From: Burkholderiales bacterium
GTDB taxonomy: Bacteria; Pseudomonadota; Gammaproteobacteria; Burkholderiales; Casimicrobiaceae
Direction: 5' to 3'
Assembly: GCA_905339295.1 (NCBI GenBank)
Contig: CAJPFI010000033.1
Span: 1 to 64,000, forward strand
DNA length: 64,000 nt
The position numbers were made by a program, and so were the translations under genes. Positions 8,622 through 23,089 of the stretch are shown piece after piece. How positions within the stretch are numbered: position 1 is the stretch's first letter; each line of letters opens with the position of its first letter. Below the pieces are notes generated by a model. It saw only the letters and a program-made list of their open reading frames with translations. It searched no databases and had not been told where the DNA came from.

Positions 8622-9712
8622 CGATGCCCGATCCGGCCGAAGCATTCTCCGCGACCTACGCGGAGGCGCGCGGGAAGTTCCTCGCCGCCGCGACGGCGCG
8701 CGGCTATGGGCTCGAGTCGCACGTTCACCCGACGGCCCGCGGCGCCGCCGGCGAGCCGCTCGCACTGGACGTGGCGACCGGGGGTCGACCCGGTGCGAAG
8801 CGCCTCCTCGTGATCACGTCCGGCACGCACGGCGTCGAAGGCCATTGCGGCTCCGGCTGCCAGGTCGGGCTCCTGCGCGACGACGCGTTCGCGACGGCGG
8901 TCGACGCGGCGGGCGTCGCGGTCGCGATGGTTCACGCCGTCAATCCGTACGGCTTCTCGCACCTGCGGCGCACGAACGAGGACAACGTCGACCTGAACCG
9001 CAATTTCCGCGCGTTTGCGACGCCGCCCGAGCCCAATGCCGAGTACGCGGAGGTGCACCGCCTGCTCGTGCCGGAGACCTGGCCCCCGCCGCGCGAGAAC
9101 GAGGCGCACATCGCCGCCTACATCGCGTCGCGGGGCCCGGCGGCGTTCCAGCGCGCGGTGTCGTCGGGGCAATGCGAGTTCGCCGACGGACTGTTCTACG
9201 GCGGAAGCGGGCCCGCGTGGTCGAACACGGTATTGCGCGGCGTGCTGCGTTCGCGCGGCGCAACCCGCGAGAGCGTCGCGCTGGTCGACGTGCACACCGG
9301 CCTCGGGCCCTGCGGCCTCGGCGAAAAGATCTACCTCGGCCGCGACGACGCGGCGGCGGTCGGGCGCACGCGTTCGTACTTCGGCGCCGACGTCACGTCG
9401 TATTACGACGGCTCGTCGACCTCGGCGCCGCTGACCGGCGTGATCTTCGAGGCGGCGCTGGACGCGTGCCCGGCGGCGGAGTTCACCGGCATCGGGCTCG
9501 AGTTCGGGACGCTCGATCTCCCGTCGGTGCTGGACGCGCTGCGCGCCGACCAGTGGCTCGCCAACCGGGCGGGGGCGGACGACGCGCAGCGCGCGGCGAT
9601 CAGGCGCACGATGCGCGACGCGTTCTACGTCGACCGGCCGGACTGGAAGGCGATGGTGTGGGGCCAGGCGCGCGTGGCGGCGCTGCAGGCGGTGAAGGGG
9701 CTCGGCCGGTGA
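8615..9712 (+). CDS. DUF2817 family protein (M14-like zinc hydrolase)
   Basis: The 365-residue protein belongs to the DUF2817 family, which has a zinc-carboxypeptidase-like fold. The SGTHGVEGHCGSG motif near residue 70 supplies a His-x2-Glu metal-ligand pair. NPYGFSHLRRTNEDNVDLNRNFR around residues 108-130 matches the substrate-binding asparagine-arginine region of M14 enzymes. DVHTGLGPCG near 228 likely gives the third metal ligand, and GLEFGT near 296 is the family's C-terminal glutamate region. It lies between transporter genes, so it probably trims peptides taken up by this importer. The exact specificity is unknown. Confidence 0.8.
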   Translation: MSAMPDPAEAFSATYAEARGKFLAAATARGYGLESHVHPTARGAAGEPLALDVATGGRPGAKRLLVITSGTHGVEGHCGSGCQVGLLRDDAFATAVDAAGVAVAMVHAVNPYGFSHLRRTNEDNVDLNRNFRAFATPPEPNAEYAEVHRLLVPETWPPPRENEAHIAAYIASRGPAAFQRAVSSGQCEFADGLFYGGSGPAWSNTVLRGVLRSRGATRESVALVDVHTGLGPCGLGEKIYLGRDDAAAVGRTRSYFGADVTSYYDGSSTSAPLTGVIFEAALDACPAAEFTGIGLEFGTLDLPSVLDALRADQWLANRAGADDAQRAAIRRTMRDAFYVDRPDWKAMVWGQARVAALQAVKGLGR

Positions 9713-10650
9713 ACGACGAGCTCGTCAGCATGCCGTACGCGGCGCGCCTGCGCGCCGCGTGGGACGGCGACGTCACGTGGAGCTTCCGCCACTCGCCCGT
9801 CGCGATCGTCTCGGCTGTCGTGATGCTCGTATGCGTGGTTGCCGCGGTGTTCGCGCCGTGGCTCGCGCCGAGCAATCCGTACGATCTCGCCTCGCTCAAC
9901 CTGCTGGACTCGCTGTCGCCGCCCCTCTGGGAAACCGGCGGCAAGGCGGGCTACCTGCTCGGCACCGACGACCAGGGCCGCGACGTGCTGTCGACGATCA
10001 TGTACGGCGCGCGCGTGTCGCTGATGGTCGGGATCGCGTCGGTGCTGCTGGCGGTCGTCGTCGGCGTGGGGCTCGGCCTGCTCGCGGGCTACGTCGGCGG
10101 GCGCACGGACGCCGCCATCATGCGCGTGGCGGACGTGCAGCTGTCGTTCCCTGCGATCCTCATCGCGCTCCTGATCGACGGCGTCGCCCGCGCGGTGCTG
10201 CCCCACGAGTCGCACGGCGAGCTCGCGCTGGTCGTGCTGATCCTGGCGATCGCCGCGTCGAACTGGGTGCAGTACGCGCGCACGGTCCGCGGGTCGACGA
10301 TGGTCGAGAAGAACAAGGAATACGTGCAGGCGGCGCGCGTGATCGGCGTCGCGCCGATCGGGATCATGCGCCGGCACCTGCTGCCCAACGTGCTCGGTCC
10401 CGTGCTCGTGCTCGCGACGATCAACATCGCCACCGCCATCATCACCGAGGCGACGCTGTCGTTCCTCGGCGTGGGCGTCCCGCCCACGCAGCCCTCGCTC
10501 GGGACGCTGATCCGGGTGGGCAACGACTACCTGTTCTCGGGCGAGTGGTGGATCACCGTGTTTCCGGGGGCGGCGCTGGTGATCATGGTCCTGTCGACCA
10601 ACCTGCTGGGGGACTGGCTGCGCGATGCGCTCAATCCGAAGCTCAGGTAA
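9709..10650 (+). CDS. ABC transporter permease, DppC type
   Basis: This is the second inner-membrane permease of the importer, 313 residues from a GTG that overlaps the DUF2817 stop (GTGA). An ATG at 9730 is an alternative. An N-terminal cytoplasmic stretch precedes the first transmembrane helix (about 27-47). HLLGTDDQGRDVLS-like (here YLLGTDDQGRDVLSTIMYGAR) is the classic DppC/OppC signature. The EAA loop is around residues 195-225 (NKEYVQAARVIG). ATLSFLGVGVPPTQPSLG near 250 is also family-typical. It pairs with the DppB-type permease at 6266. Confidence 0.93.
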   Translation: MNDELVSMPYAARLRAAWDGDVTWSFRHSPVAIVSAVVMLVCVVAAVFAPWLAPSNPYDLASLNLLDSLSPPLWETGGKAGYLLGTDDQGRDVLSTIMYGARVSLMVGIASVLLAVVVGVGLGLLAGYVGGRTDAAIMRVADVQLSFPAILIALLIDGVARAVLPHESHGELALVVLILAIAASNWVQYARTVRGSTMVEKNKEYVQAARVIGVAPIGIMRRHLLPNVLGPVLVLATINIATAIITEATLSFLGVGVPPTQPSLGTLIRVGNDYLFSGEWWITVFPGAALVIMVLSTNLLGDWLRDALNPKLR

Positions 10651-10688
10651 GCGGGGAAGGTCGCTCGCGCGTTTTGCCCGGTGTCGGT

Positions 10689-10705
10689 GGGCCGCGCCGC
10701 GGCCC
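10689..10705. promoter_or_regulatory. Strong GC hairpin before the lipoprotein gene
   Basis: GGGCCGCG and CGCGGCCC form a perfect 8-bp inverted repeat around a single base, between the DppC-type permease and the lipoprotein gene. No T run follows, so it is not a classical terminator. It could stabilise or attenuate the operon mRNA. Confidence 0.3.
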
Positions 10706-10726
10706 CGCGAACACCCAGGAGGCTTC

Positions 10727-11113
10727 ATGCGATACCGATGGGCAGTCCTCGCCGCGCCGGCGCTCGTCGCCGGCTGCGCGGCCGTCAGCGCTCCGTGGTC
10801 CGAGGTCACCGGCGAGCGCTACAACCTCGCGATCGAGAACCGGCGGTCCGTGGCCATCGTCTCGGTCGGCAGCACCACGGGATGGGCCCGGCCCCAGGCG
10901 CTCACGGTCGATCCGGGCAGGCAGCGCGTGGTCGTGGAGTCGCACGGGCAGGGCTCGTTCCGGGTCGGCCGGGTGCGCGAGCTCGAGCTCGACGTCGCGC
11001 CGTGCAGGCGCTACTACGTCAACGCGCAGTTCGACGACCCGGTGAGCTCGGACTTCCGGCCGGTCGTCGACCACGTCGAGTCGATCCCCGGCTGCGGCAC
11101 GCCCAGGGGCTGA
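10727..11113 (+). CDS. Small lipoprotein of unknown function
   Basis: The 128-residue product has a lipoprotein signal with lipobox LVAGC (predicted acylated cysteine near residue 17). AGGAGG at 10717-10722 is a near-perfect ribosome site. The mature part is a short, beta-rich domain containing two further cysteine pairs that could form disulfides in the periplasm (for example APCRRYY and IPGCGTP). I do not recognise a family. Its place between the permease and ATPase genes of a peptide importer is unusual and may indicate an accessory envelope role, or a later insertion into the operon. Confidence 0.7.
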   Translation: MRYRWAVLAAPALVAGCAAVSAPWSEVTGERYNLAIENRRSVAIVSVGSTTGWARPQALTVDPGRQRVVVESHGQGSFRVGRVRELELDVAPCRRYYVNAQFDDPVSSDFRPVVDHVESIPGCGTPRG

Positions 11114-11123
11114 CCGGGTTCCG

Positions 11124-12110
11124 ATGCAAGGCGTCCCGATCCTCTCCGTCGACCGGCTTCGTGTCGAGTTCCCGACGCGCCGCGGCACGCTCGTCGCCGT
11201 GCACGACGCGAGCTTCGAGATCGCGCGCGGCGAGGTCCTGGGCGTGGTGGGCGAATCGGGCGCCGGCAAGTCGGTCACCGGGGCCGCGGTCATCGGGCTG
11301 ATCGACCCGCCGGGCCGCATCGCCGGCGGCGAGGTCAGGCTCGACGGCGTGCGCATCGACAACCTGCCGAACGAGCGCATGCGCAAGGTGCGGGGGCGCG
11401 AGATCGGCGCGGTGTTCCAGGACCCGCTCACCTCGCTCAACCCGCTCTACACGATCGGACGGCAGATCGTCGAGACGATCCGGACGCACCTCCCGATGGG
11501 CGAGGCCGACGCGCGCAGGCGCGCGGTCGCGCTCCTCGAGGAGGTCGGAATCCCCGCCGCCGACCGACGCATCGACCACTATCCGCACCAGTTCTCGGGC
11601 GGCATGCGCCAGCGGGTCGTGATCGCGCTCGCGCTCGCGGCGAAGCCCAAGCTGATCATCGCCGACGAGCCGACCACGGCGCTCGACGTGTCGATCCAGG
11701 CGCAGATCATCCAGCTTCTGAAGCGGCTGTGCCGCGACCACGCGACCGCGGTGATGCTCGTGACGCACGACATGGGCGTCATCGCCGAGACGGCGGACCG
11801 CGTCGCCGTCATGTACGCCGGGCGCATCGTCGAGATCGGCCCGGTCGCCGACGTGATCCACCGGCCGCGCCACCCGTACACGGTCGGCCTGATGGGCTCG
11901 ATCCCTTCGATCGGCGCGACGGTCGAGCGGCTGACGCAGATCGACGGCACGATGCCGCGCCTCGACGCGGTGCCGGCGGGCTGCGCCTACCACCCGCGAT
12001 GCCCGCACGCGTTCGACCGATGCCGGCGCGAGCGCCCCGAGCTCGTCCCCGCGGGCCGCACCAGCGCCGCGTGCTGGCTCGCCGACGTCACCGCCGGAGT
12101 GCCGGCATGA
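11124..12110 (+). CDS. ABC transporter ATP-binding protein, DppD type
   Basis: The 328-residue cytoplasmic ATPase has Walker A GESGAGKS (about residues 37-44), Q-loop VFQDPLTSLNP, signature FSGGMRQR, Walker B LIIADEPTTALD and a switch histidine in VTHDM. The C-terminal oligopeptide-transporter extension contains the cysteine cluster CAYHPRCPHAFDRCRRERP, which in DppD/OppD relatives can bind a 4Fe-4S cluster. It probably forms the heterodimeric motor with the DppF-type protein encoded next. The ATG lies 10 bases after the lipoprotein gene. Confidence 0.93.
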   Translation: MQGVPILSVDRLRVEFPTRRGTLVAVHDASFEIARGEVLGVVGESGAGKSVTGAAVIGLIDPPGRIAGGEVRLDGVRIDNLPNERMRKVRGREIGAVFQDPLTSLNPLYTIGRQIVETIRTHLPMGEADARRRAVALLEEVGIPAADRRIDHYPHQFSGGMRQRVVIALALAAKPKLIIADEPTTALDVSIQAQIIQLLKRLCRDHATAVMLVTHDMGVIAETADRVAVMYAGRIVEIGPVADVIHRPRHPYTVGLMGSIPSIGATVERLTQIDGTMPRLDAVPAGCAYHPRCPHAFDRCRRERPELVPAGRTSAACWLADVTAGVPA

Positions 12111-12198
12111 GCGCCGGCCGGCCGCCCCACGGCGCTCGCCGCCTTCCCCGGGGGGTAGGTCGCGAAGCCGGACCGCGGCAAGCCCGGGGGACGAAGTC

Positions 12199-12205
<7 letters not shown>
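12107..12205. repeat. Spacer flanked by ATGAGCG direct repeats (copy B)
   Basis: The 85-base gap between the two ATPase genes is bounded by ATGAGCG at 12107-12113 (overlapping the upstream TGA) and at 12199-12205 (the downstream start). The interior contains a CCTTCCCC/GGGGTAGG imperfect hairpin and ends in CCCGGGGGACGA, almost the same right end as the spacer at 8451-8621. Confidence 0.5.
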
Positions 12206-13236
<1,031 letters not shown>

Positions 13237-13266
13237 CCGGTCGCGGTCCGCGCGATCGCGATCGGC

Positions 13267-13272
13267 TATAAT
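13267..13272 (+). promoter_or_regulatory. -10 box of the smc promoter
   Basis: A perfect TATAAT lies 124 bases before the proposed smc start and stands out in this GC-rich context. The region 16-18 bases upstream has no good -35 match, so a sigma-70 promoter is likely but not certain. Confidence 0.45.
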
Positions 13273-13395
13273 TCGCGCCCAACGTCGGCGTCGCGCAGCG
13301 TGCCTGCCGCGCCGACCGACACACGCCGCGCGACCCGCCCGGCGCCGACCGGGCCGACCCGGTTCCACACCGTCCCCTCGCGGGGGTTGCTCGCC

Positions 13396-16300
13396 TTGCG
13401 CCTCACCCAGATCAAGCTCGCCGGCTTCAAGTCGTTCGTCGAACCCACGACGATCGACACGCCGGGACAACTCGTCGGCATCGTCGGCCCCAACGGTTGC
13501 GGCAAGTCCAACGTGATCGACGCGGTGCGCTGGGTGCTGGGCGAGTCGAAGGCCTCGGCGCTGCGCGGCGAGTCGATGCAGGACGTCATCTTCAACGGGG
13601 CCGGCGACCGCAAGCCGGTCGGCCGCGCCTCGGTCGAGCTCGCGTTCGACAACAGTGCCGGCCGCATCGGCGGCCAGTGGGGGCAGTACGCCGAGCTGTC
13701 GATCAAACGCGTGCTGACGCGCGACGGCGACAGCTCCTACTACATCAACAACGTCCCGGTCCGCCGCCGCGACATCTACGACCTGTTCCTCGGCACCGGG
13801 CTGGGGCCGCGCGCCTACGCGATCATCGAGCAGGGAATGATCTCGCGCGTCATCGAGGCGAAACCGGAGGAGCTGCGCATCTTCCTCGAGGAGGCCGCCG
13901 GCGTCTCCAAGTACCGTGAGCGACGCAAGGAAACCGAGGGACGGCTCGCCGACACGCGGGAGAACCTGTCGCGCATCGAGGACATCCGCATCGAGCTCGG
14001 CAGCCAGCTCGAGCGGCTCGAGCACCAGGCGACGGTCGCCGCCGAATACCGCGAGATGGAGGCGCGCCTGAAGCAGGCGCAGCACCTGTCGTGGTTCGCG
14101 AAGCAGCAGGAGGCGGTCCGCGCGCGCGAGCGCGCCGGCCACGAGCTCGCCGGGCTCGCGGTCGCGCTCGAGGGGCTGCAGGCCGACCTGCGCAGCACCG
14201 AGGCGGGCCTGGAAGCGCTGCGCCGCGACCATTACGCGGCAGGCGACGCGCTGCACGAACGCCAGGGCGCGTTCTACGCCGCCAACAGCGAGGTGAGCCG
14301 CCTCGAGCAGCAGCTCGCGTTCGCGCGCGACTCGGAGAGCCGCATCGGCGAGCAGATCGCCGAGCTCACCGCGCAGCTCGCCGCACTCGGCCACCAGAAC
14401 TCGGCGCTGGACGGCGACCGCGCCGCGCTGGAGGCGTCGCTCGCGGACGCGATCGCCGCGCGCGAGCGCGCGAGCGGCGAGGAACGCGATGCGCAGGCGG
14501 GACTGCCGGCGCTCGACGAGGCGGTGTCGACGGCGACGCGGGCCCTTGCCGAGATCCAGCAGCGCATCAGCTACGCCGAGCAGAACGTGCGTGTCGCCGA
14601 GACGCGCCGCGAAAACGTGGCGCGCATGCTCGCGCAGCTGGCCGAGCGGCGCGCGCGCGTCGCCGCCGAGGTCGCCGCGCTGCCCGGCGCCGACAGCGAT
14701 CCGATCCGCGAAGTCGAGGAGCAGCTCGCTCAGGAGAACGCGGACCTCGCCGGCAAGCAGGCGTCGCTCGACGCGCTGCAGGCGACCGTGCTGGCGACGC
14801 AGGAGCGCGCGCGAGGGGCCGGCGCCGCGTGGCAGCGCGACAGCCGCTCGCTCGGCGACCTCGAGGCACGCGCGCAGGCGCTCGCCGCGCTGCAGGCCAG
14901 GGTCGGGCACGGCAGCGACCGCGACGGCTGGCTCGAGCGCGTGGGCCTCGCCAACGCCACGCACCTTTACACCGCGCTCGACGTCGCGCCCGGCTGGAAC
15001 GACGCGGTGGAAGCGGTGCTGCGCGAGCGTCTCGAGGCACTCGAGCTCGGCTCCCTCGACCGCGCGCTCGACTGGGAGTCCGACGACACGGCGCCGCCGG
15101 TGCGTCTCGCGGTCTACGCGCCGGCGCCCGCAAGGCACGCGCCGCCCTCGGGCGGCGATGCGCTCCTCGCGAGAGTCCGCGTCAAGCGTCCGGAGCTCGG
15201 CAGGCTGGTCGCCGACGCGCTCCACGGCGTGCGTTGCCGCGACTCGCTGGCGCAGGCGCTCGCCGATCGCGACGCCCTCGCGGCGGGCGAGACGTTCGTC
15301 ACGCCGGCGGGCCACCTCGTCGCCGTGCAAAGCGTCACGCTGTTCCGGCCCGACGGCGAGCTGCACGGCGTTCTCGCGCGCCAGAAGGAGCTCGAGGAGC
15401 TCGAGGACCGGCTCCCCCCGGCGCGCGAGGCCGCCGCCGCCGCGCGCGCGGCGCTCGAGACCGCCGAGATCGAGCAGAAGGCGCAGCAGCTCGCCTGGCA
15501 TCAGGAAACGCAGGCGCTGGCATCGCAGCAGCGCCGCTGCCACGAGCTCGAGCTGGAGCTCGCCCAGCTGCGCCAGGCCGCCGAGGCGGCCCAGAGGCGC
15601 CGCGCCGAGCTCGCGCGCGACGATGCGGACCTGGTGGCGGCGATCGCCCAGGAGGAGGCGCAGCGCGAGGCCATCGTGCGCGAAATCGCGGACCTCCAGT
15701 CCGGCCTGCACGACCGCTTCGCCGCGCGCGAGTCGGCGCGCGCCGTGGGTGACGAGCACGAGGCCGCGCTCGCGCGCGGACGCGAGCGGCTGCGCGCGGC
15801 GGAACGCGCCTCGCAGGAGGCGGCGTTCGCCGAGCGCAGCGCCGCCGACCGCCTCTCCGACCTCGCGCGCCGGCGCGAGGGGCTGGCGGCCCAGGTCGCG
15901 CAGCAGCAGGCGCTGCTCGCGCGGATCACCGGCGAGCGCGCGGCGATCGACTGGTCACCGGTCGAGGAGGCGCTGCAGCGCCAGCTCGCGGTGCGCGCCG
16001 GGGCCGAACAGGCGCTCGCGGCGGCGCGCGACAGGCTCGAGGGGCTCGGCGGCGAGCTGCGCTCGCGCGAGGAAGCGCGGCTCGCGCAGGAACAGGCGCT
16101 CGAGCCGGCGCGCTCGAAGCTGCTGGACATGCAGCTCAAGGTGCAGGCGGCCTCGCTCGCCGAGGCGCAGTTCGCCGAGCAGCTCGCCGAGGCCGGCGCC
16201 GACCTGGCGGGCCTCCCCGAGGCACTGAAGTCCTGGGGCCGCGCGAACACGTTGCCGGGCGAGATCGCCCGGCTCACCGCGGCCCTCGCGGCGCTGGGCG

Positions 16301-16923
16301 CGGTCAACCTCGCGGCGCTCGACGAGCTCGCGCAGGCGCGCGAGCGCAAGGACTACCTCGACCGCCAGTCCGCCGACCTCACCGAGGCGATGTCGACGCT
16401 GGAGAGCGCGATCCGCCAGATCGACCGGGAGTCTCGCGCGCTCCTGCTGCAGACCTTCGACGTGGTCAACGCGAACTTCGGCAAGCTGTTCCCGGCGCTG
16501 TTCGGCGGCGGGCAGGCGAAGCTCGTGCTGACCGGCGAGGAGATCCTCGACTCGGGCGTCCAGGTGTTCGCTCAGCCGCCCGGCAAGCGCAACACGTCGA
16601 TCCACCTGCTGTCCGGCGGCGAGAAGGCGCTGACGGCGACCTCGCTCGTGTTCGCGCTGTTCCAGCTCAACCCGGCGCCGTTCTGCCTGCTGGACGAGGT
16701 CGACGCTCCGCTCGACGACCCGAACACCGAGCGCTTCTGCAGGCTCGTGCGGGAGATGTCGGCCGAGACGCAGTTCCTGTTCATCTCGCACAACAAGATC
16801 ACGATGGAGCTCGCCCACCAGCTCATCGGGATCACGATGCAGGAGCCGGGCGTCTCGCGCGTCGTCGCCGTGGACATCGCCGAGGCGATCGACCTCGCCT
16901 CGAGCGCGGCCAAGGCCGCTTGA
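13396..16923 (+). CDS. smc: Chromosome segregation protein SMC
   Basis: This is a condensin ATPase that organises and segregates the chromosome. A TTG at 13396 gives MRLTQIKLAGFKSF, the usual SMC start, and 1175 residues; the open frame extends upstream, but that part does not look like SMC. Walker A GPNGCGKSN is at residues 31-39. Long Glu/Ala/Arg-rich coiled coils span about 170-500 and 660-1000, around a hinge near 500-640. The C-terminal head has signature LLSGGEKALTA and Walker B FCLLDEVDAPLDD. Gene order smc-zipA-ligA is standard in betaproteobacteria. The partners ScpA and ScpB are not encoded here. Confidence 0.95.
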   Translation: MRLTQIKLAGFKSFVEPTTIDTPGQLVGIVGPNGCGKSNVIDAVRWVLGESKASALRGESMQDVIFNGAGDRKPVGRASVELAFDNSAGRIGGQWGQYAELSIKRVLTRDGDSSYYINNVPVRRRDIYDLFLGTGLGPRAYAIIEQGMISRVIEAKPEELRIFLEEAAGVSKYRERRKETEGRLADTRENLSRIEDIRIELGSQLERLEHQATVAAEYREMEARLKQAQHLSWFAKQQEAVRARERAGHELAGLAVALEGLQADLRSTEAGLEALRRDHYAAGDALHERQGAFYAANSEVSRLEQQLAFARDSESRIGEQIAELTAQLAALGHQNSALDGDRAALEASLADAIAARERASGEERDAQAGLPALDEAVSTATRALAEIQQRISYAEQNVRVAETRRENVARMLAQLAERRARVAAEVAALPGADSDPIREVEEQLAQENADLAGKQASLDALQATVLATQERARGAGAAWQRDSRSLGDLEARAQALAALQARVGHGSDRDGWLERVGLANATHLYTALDVAPGWNDAVEAVLRERLEALELGSLDRALDWESDDTAPPVRLAVYAPAPARHAPPSGGDALLARVRVKRPELGRLVADALHGVRCRDSLAQALADRDALAAGETFVTPAGHLVAVQSVTLFRPDGELHGVLARQKELEELEDRLPPAREAAAAARAALETAEIEQKAQQLAWHQETQALASQQRRCHELELELAQLRQAAEAAQRRRAELARDDADLVAAIAQEEAQREAIVREIADLQSGLHDRFAARESARAVGDEHEAALARGRERLRAAERASQEAAFAERSAADRLSDLARRREGLAAQVAQQQALLARITGERAAIDWSPVEEALQRQLAVRAGAEQALAAARDRLEGLGGELRSREEARLAQEQALEPARSKLLDMQLKVQAASLAEAQFAEQLAEAGADLAGLPEALKSWGRANTLPGEIARLTAALAALGAVNLAALDELAQARERKDYLDRQSADLTEAMSTLESAIRQIDRESRALLLQTFDVVNANFGKLFPALFGGGQAKLVLTGEEILDSGVQVFAQPPGKRNTSIHLLSGGEKALTATSLVFALFQLNPAPFCLLDEVDAPLDDPNTERFCRLVREMSAETQFLFISHNKITMELAHQLIGITMQEPGVSRVVAVDIAEAIDLASSAAKAA

Positions 16924-17010
16924 TCGCCGCCGCGCCGTCCGGCCGCGCCCGCACGCCGTCGCCGTGCCGACGCGAGGCCGGTTCGCCGCGGCTATCGCGA
17001 GACCCGGGGC

Positions 17011-17016
17011 TATAAT
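17011..17016 (+). promoter_or_regulatory. -10 box upstream of zipA
   Basis: A perfect TATAAT lies 36 bases before the zipA ATG, in the gap after smc. No convincing -35 box is seen at 16-18 bases spacing. It may give zipA-ligA-galU-oxyR a transcript separate from smc. Confidence 0.4.
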
Positions 17017-17046
17017 CGGCGCGGCCTTCGTGTGCCGACGAGAGAC

Positions 17047-21192
<4,146 letters not shown>

Positions 21193-21196
<4 letters not shown>

Positions 21197-22104
21197 CGCT
21201 GAACGAGCTGCGCTACCTCGTCGCCGTGGCCCAGGAGAGGAGCTTCGGGCGCGCGGCGGCCAAGTGCTTCGTGAGCCAGCCGGCACTGTCGGTGGCGATC
21301 CAGAAGCTCGAGGACGAGCTCGGCACGCCGCTGTTCGAGCGCGGCAAGTCCGAGGTCGGCATCACGGCGGTCGGGGTCCGTGTCGTGGAGCAGGCGCAGC
21401 GCGTGCTGGAAGAGGCGGCGCGCATCCGCGAGCTCGCGCACGCCGGGCGTAACCCGCTGGTCGGGTCGCTCAAGCTCGGCGTGATCCACACGGTCGCGCC
21501 GTACCTGCTGCCCGATCTCATTCCGGTGCTGCACATGCGCGCGCCGGCGATGCCGCTCGAACTGGTCGAGAACCTCACCGAGGAGCTCGAGGCGGAACTG
21601 AAGAGCGGCCGGCTCGACGCAGTGATCGTGGCGCTGCCGTTCTCGCCGCCGGGCGTCGCGACGGTATTCCTCTACGAGGAGCCGTTCCAGGTCGTGGTCC
21701 CGGCAGGCCACAAGTGGGCGAAGCGCAAGTCGGTCCACCCGGACGAGCTCGCCGGCGAGCACGCGATCCTGCTCAACGTCGGGCACTGCTTCCGCGACCA
21801 GATCCTCGACGCCTGCCCCGAGCTCAACCGCCAGGACGTGCCCACGGCGCGCACGAACTCGCTCGAGACCGTGCGCAACATGGTCGCCTCGGGGCTGGGG
21901 GTGTCGGTCCTGCCGCGCGACGCGCTCACGCCCAAGTACCACAGCAACCTGGTCGTGCCGGTGCCGTTCGCGAAGCCGGTGCCCTCGCGCCGCGTCGTGC
22001 TCGCGTACCGCAAGAGCTTTCCGCGCCCGCAGGCGATCGAGGCGCTGCGCGCAGCGATCGCGGTGGTGCGGCCGGCGGCCGGGCGCGGCGGCGTGCGGTC
22101 CTGA
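21193..22104 (+). CDS. oxyR: Hydrogen-peroxide-sensing LysR regulator OxyR
   Basis: The 303-residue LysR-type regulator has an N-terminal winged helix (residues 1-65; [17 protein letters not shown]) and a C-terminal sensor domain. By direct count, Cys199 (in GHCFRDQ) and Cys208 (in DACPEL) fall at the same positions as the redox cysteine pair of E. coli OxyR. That pair forms a disulfide on exposure to peroxide and switches on catalase and peroxidase genes. The surrounding [19 protein letters not shown] is also conserved. The ATG overlaps the galU TGA. No target gene such as katG lies nearby. Confidence 0.9.
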
Positions 22105-22123
22105 CGCGGCGGCCGGGCACGCT

Positions 22124-22816
22124 TCAGGCAGCGCGGGCGACCGCCACCGCCTCGGCGAGCGAGCCGACGACGTGCGCCGGCGCGCCCGCGTGGCGCTCGA
22201 CGGGCGCGACCGAACGGTTGATCCAGATCGCGGTCATGCCGAAGGCCTGCGCGCCGGCCGCGTCCCATCCGTTCGCCGAGACGAACGCGATCGTCTCCGG
22301 CTCGACCGAAAGCCGCTCGACGGCGAGCGCGTAGACCCGCGGTGACGGCTTGTACACGCCGGCCTCGTCGACCGAGATCACGCCGTCGAGCACCTCGGCC
22401 AATCGCGACGCCCGGACCAGCGGATCGAGCATCGCGCGCGTCCCGTTGGACAGGATCCAGCGCGGGAGCGGGGCGAGCGATTCGAGCGCGGTGGCGGCGT
22501 CGGCGTACGGGGCGAGGCGCTCGTACTCGCGCGCCAGGTCGGCGCGCGCGTCCGCGTCGATCGGCAGCACGAGCGCCGCGACCGCATAGTCGAGCGCCAT
22601 CGCCGTCACCTCGTGGAAATCGGGACGCGCGTACCCGGGACCCGACATCAGGCTGGCGAGCCACGTGTACTCGAGCTGTTTTGCGCGCCACAGGCGCGAG
22701 AGGTCGGCGCCGTGCGTCGGCGCGAGCGCCTCGGCGCGCGCCGACACGCTGTGGACGTCGAACAGCGTGCCGTAGGCGTCGAAGACGCAGGCCTTGATCC
22801 TGGTGGTGTGGCGCAT
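22124..22816 (-). CDS. Haloacid dehalogenase type II (HAD superfamily)
   Basis: The 230-residue protein follows the L-2-haloacid dehalogenase pattern. The nucleophile aspartate is in KACVFDAYGTLFD (about residue 12). RWILSNGT near residue 120 is motif II, K in GVYKPSPRVYALA near 155 is motif III, and FVSANGWDAAGAQAFGM near 180 is motif IV. Enzymes of this family hydrolyse short 2-haloacids such as chloroacetate, though some act on phosphates. It runs tail to tail with oxyR, 19 bases apart. Cytoplasmic; the real substrate is not certain. Confidence 0.88.
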   Translation of the reverse strand: MRHTTRIKACVFDAYGTLFDVHSVSARAEALAPTHGADLSRLWRAKQLEYTWLASLMSGPGYARPDFHEVTAMALDYAVAALVLPIDADARADLAREYERLAPYADAATALESLAPLPRWILSNGTRAMLDPLVRASRLAEVLDGVISVDEAGVYKPSPRVYALAVERLSVEPETIAFVSANGWDAAGAQAFGMTAIWINRSVAPVERHAGAPAHVVGSLAEAVAVARAA

Positions 22817-22917
22817 GGGATCGGGCGAGGGTGGTTGGCGATGAGGCGGCGGAACGGCGTCGCGGCGGCGCCGCGAGCATCGACGATCCTGCGCCGTTCG
22901 CTCGCCGCGGCAGCACC

Positions 22918-22953
22918 AAAAAAAAAGGGGTTACGCTTTGCGCATAACCCCTT
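22918..22953 (-). terminator. Rho-independent terminator of tRNA-Val
   Basis: Read on the minus strand, AAGGGGTTA pairs with TAACCCCTT around a GCGCAAAGCG core. The hairpin is followed at once by a run of nine T residues (A run at about 22918-22926 on the plus strand). It starts about 10 bases after the tRNA CCA end. Confidence 0.85.
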
Positions 22954-22962
22954 GGTTCGATG

Positions 22963-23037
22963 TGGTGGGCATTGCTGGGTTCGAACCAGCGACCCCTGCC
23001 GTGTGAAGGCAGTGCTCTACCACTGAGCTAAACGCCC
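22963..23037 (-). tRNA. tRNA-Val (CAC anticodon)
   Basis: A 75-base cloverleaf is complete on the minus strand. The acceptor stem GGGCGTT pairs with AATGCCC (one G-U), with discriminator A and an encoded CCA. The D arm reads TAGCTCAGTGGTAGAGC. The anticodon stem CTGCC/GGCAG closes the loop TTCACAC, giving anticodon CAC (23003-23005), which reads GUG valine codons. The T arm contains GGTTCGAACC. A35 and A73 agree with valine identity. Confidence 0.95.
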
Positions 23038-23060
23038 CGCGAACCCAGACAGGAGACATG

Positions 23061-23089
23061 ATTAAAGCACAAGGGGCAGGGCGAGTAAA
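23061..23089 (-). promoter_or_regulatory. Promoter of tRNA-Val
   Basis: On the minus strand, TTTACT (23084-23089) and TTTAAT (23061-23066) are separated by exactly 17 bases. The -10 box ends 23 bases before the mature tRNA 5' end. The region is noticeably richer in A/T than its surroundings. Confidence 0.55.

Noticed and set aside
10689-10705. Hairpin as a rho-independent terminator in the peptide operon
   Set aside because: There is no T run, and the operon clearly continues in the same direction; at most it is an mRNA processing or attenuation structure.
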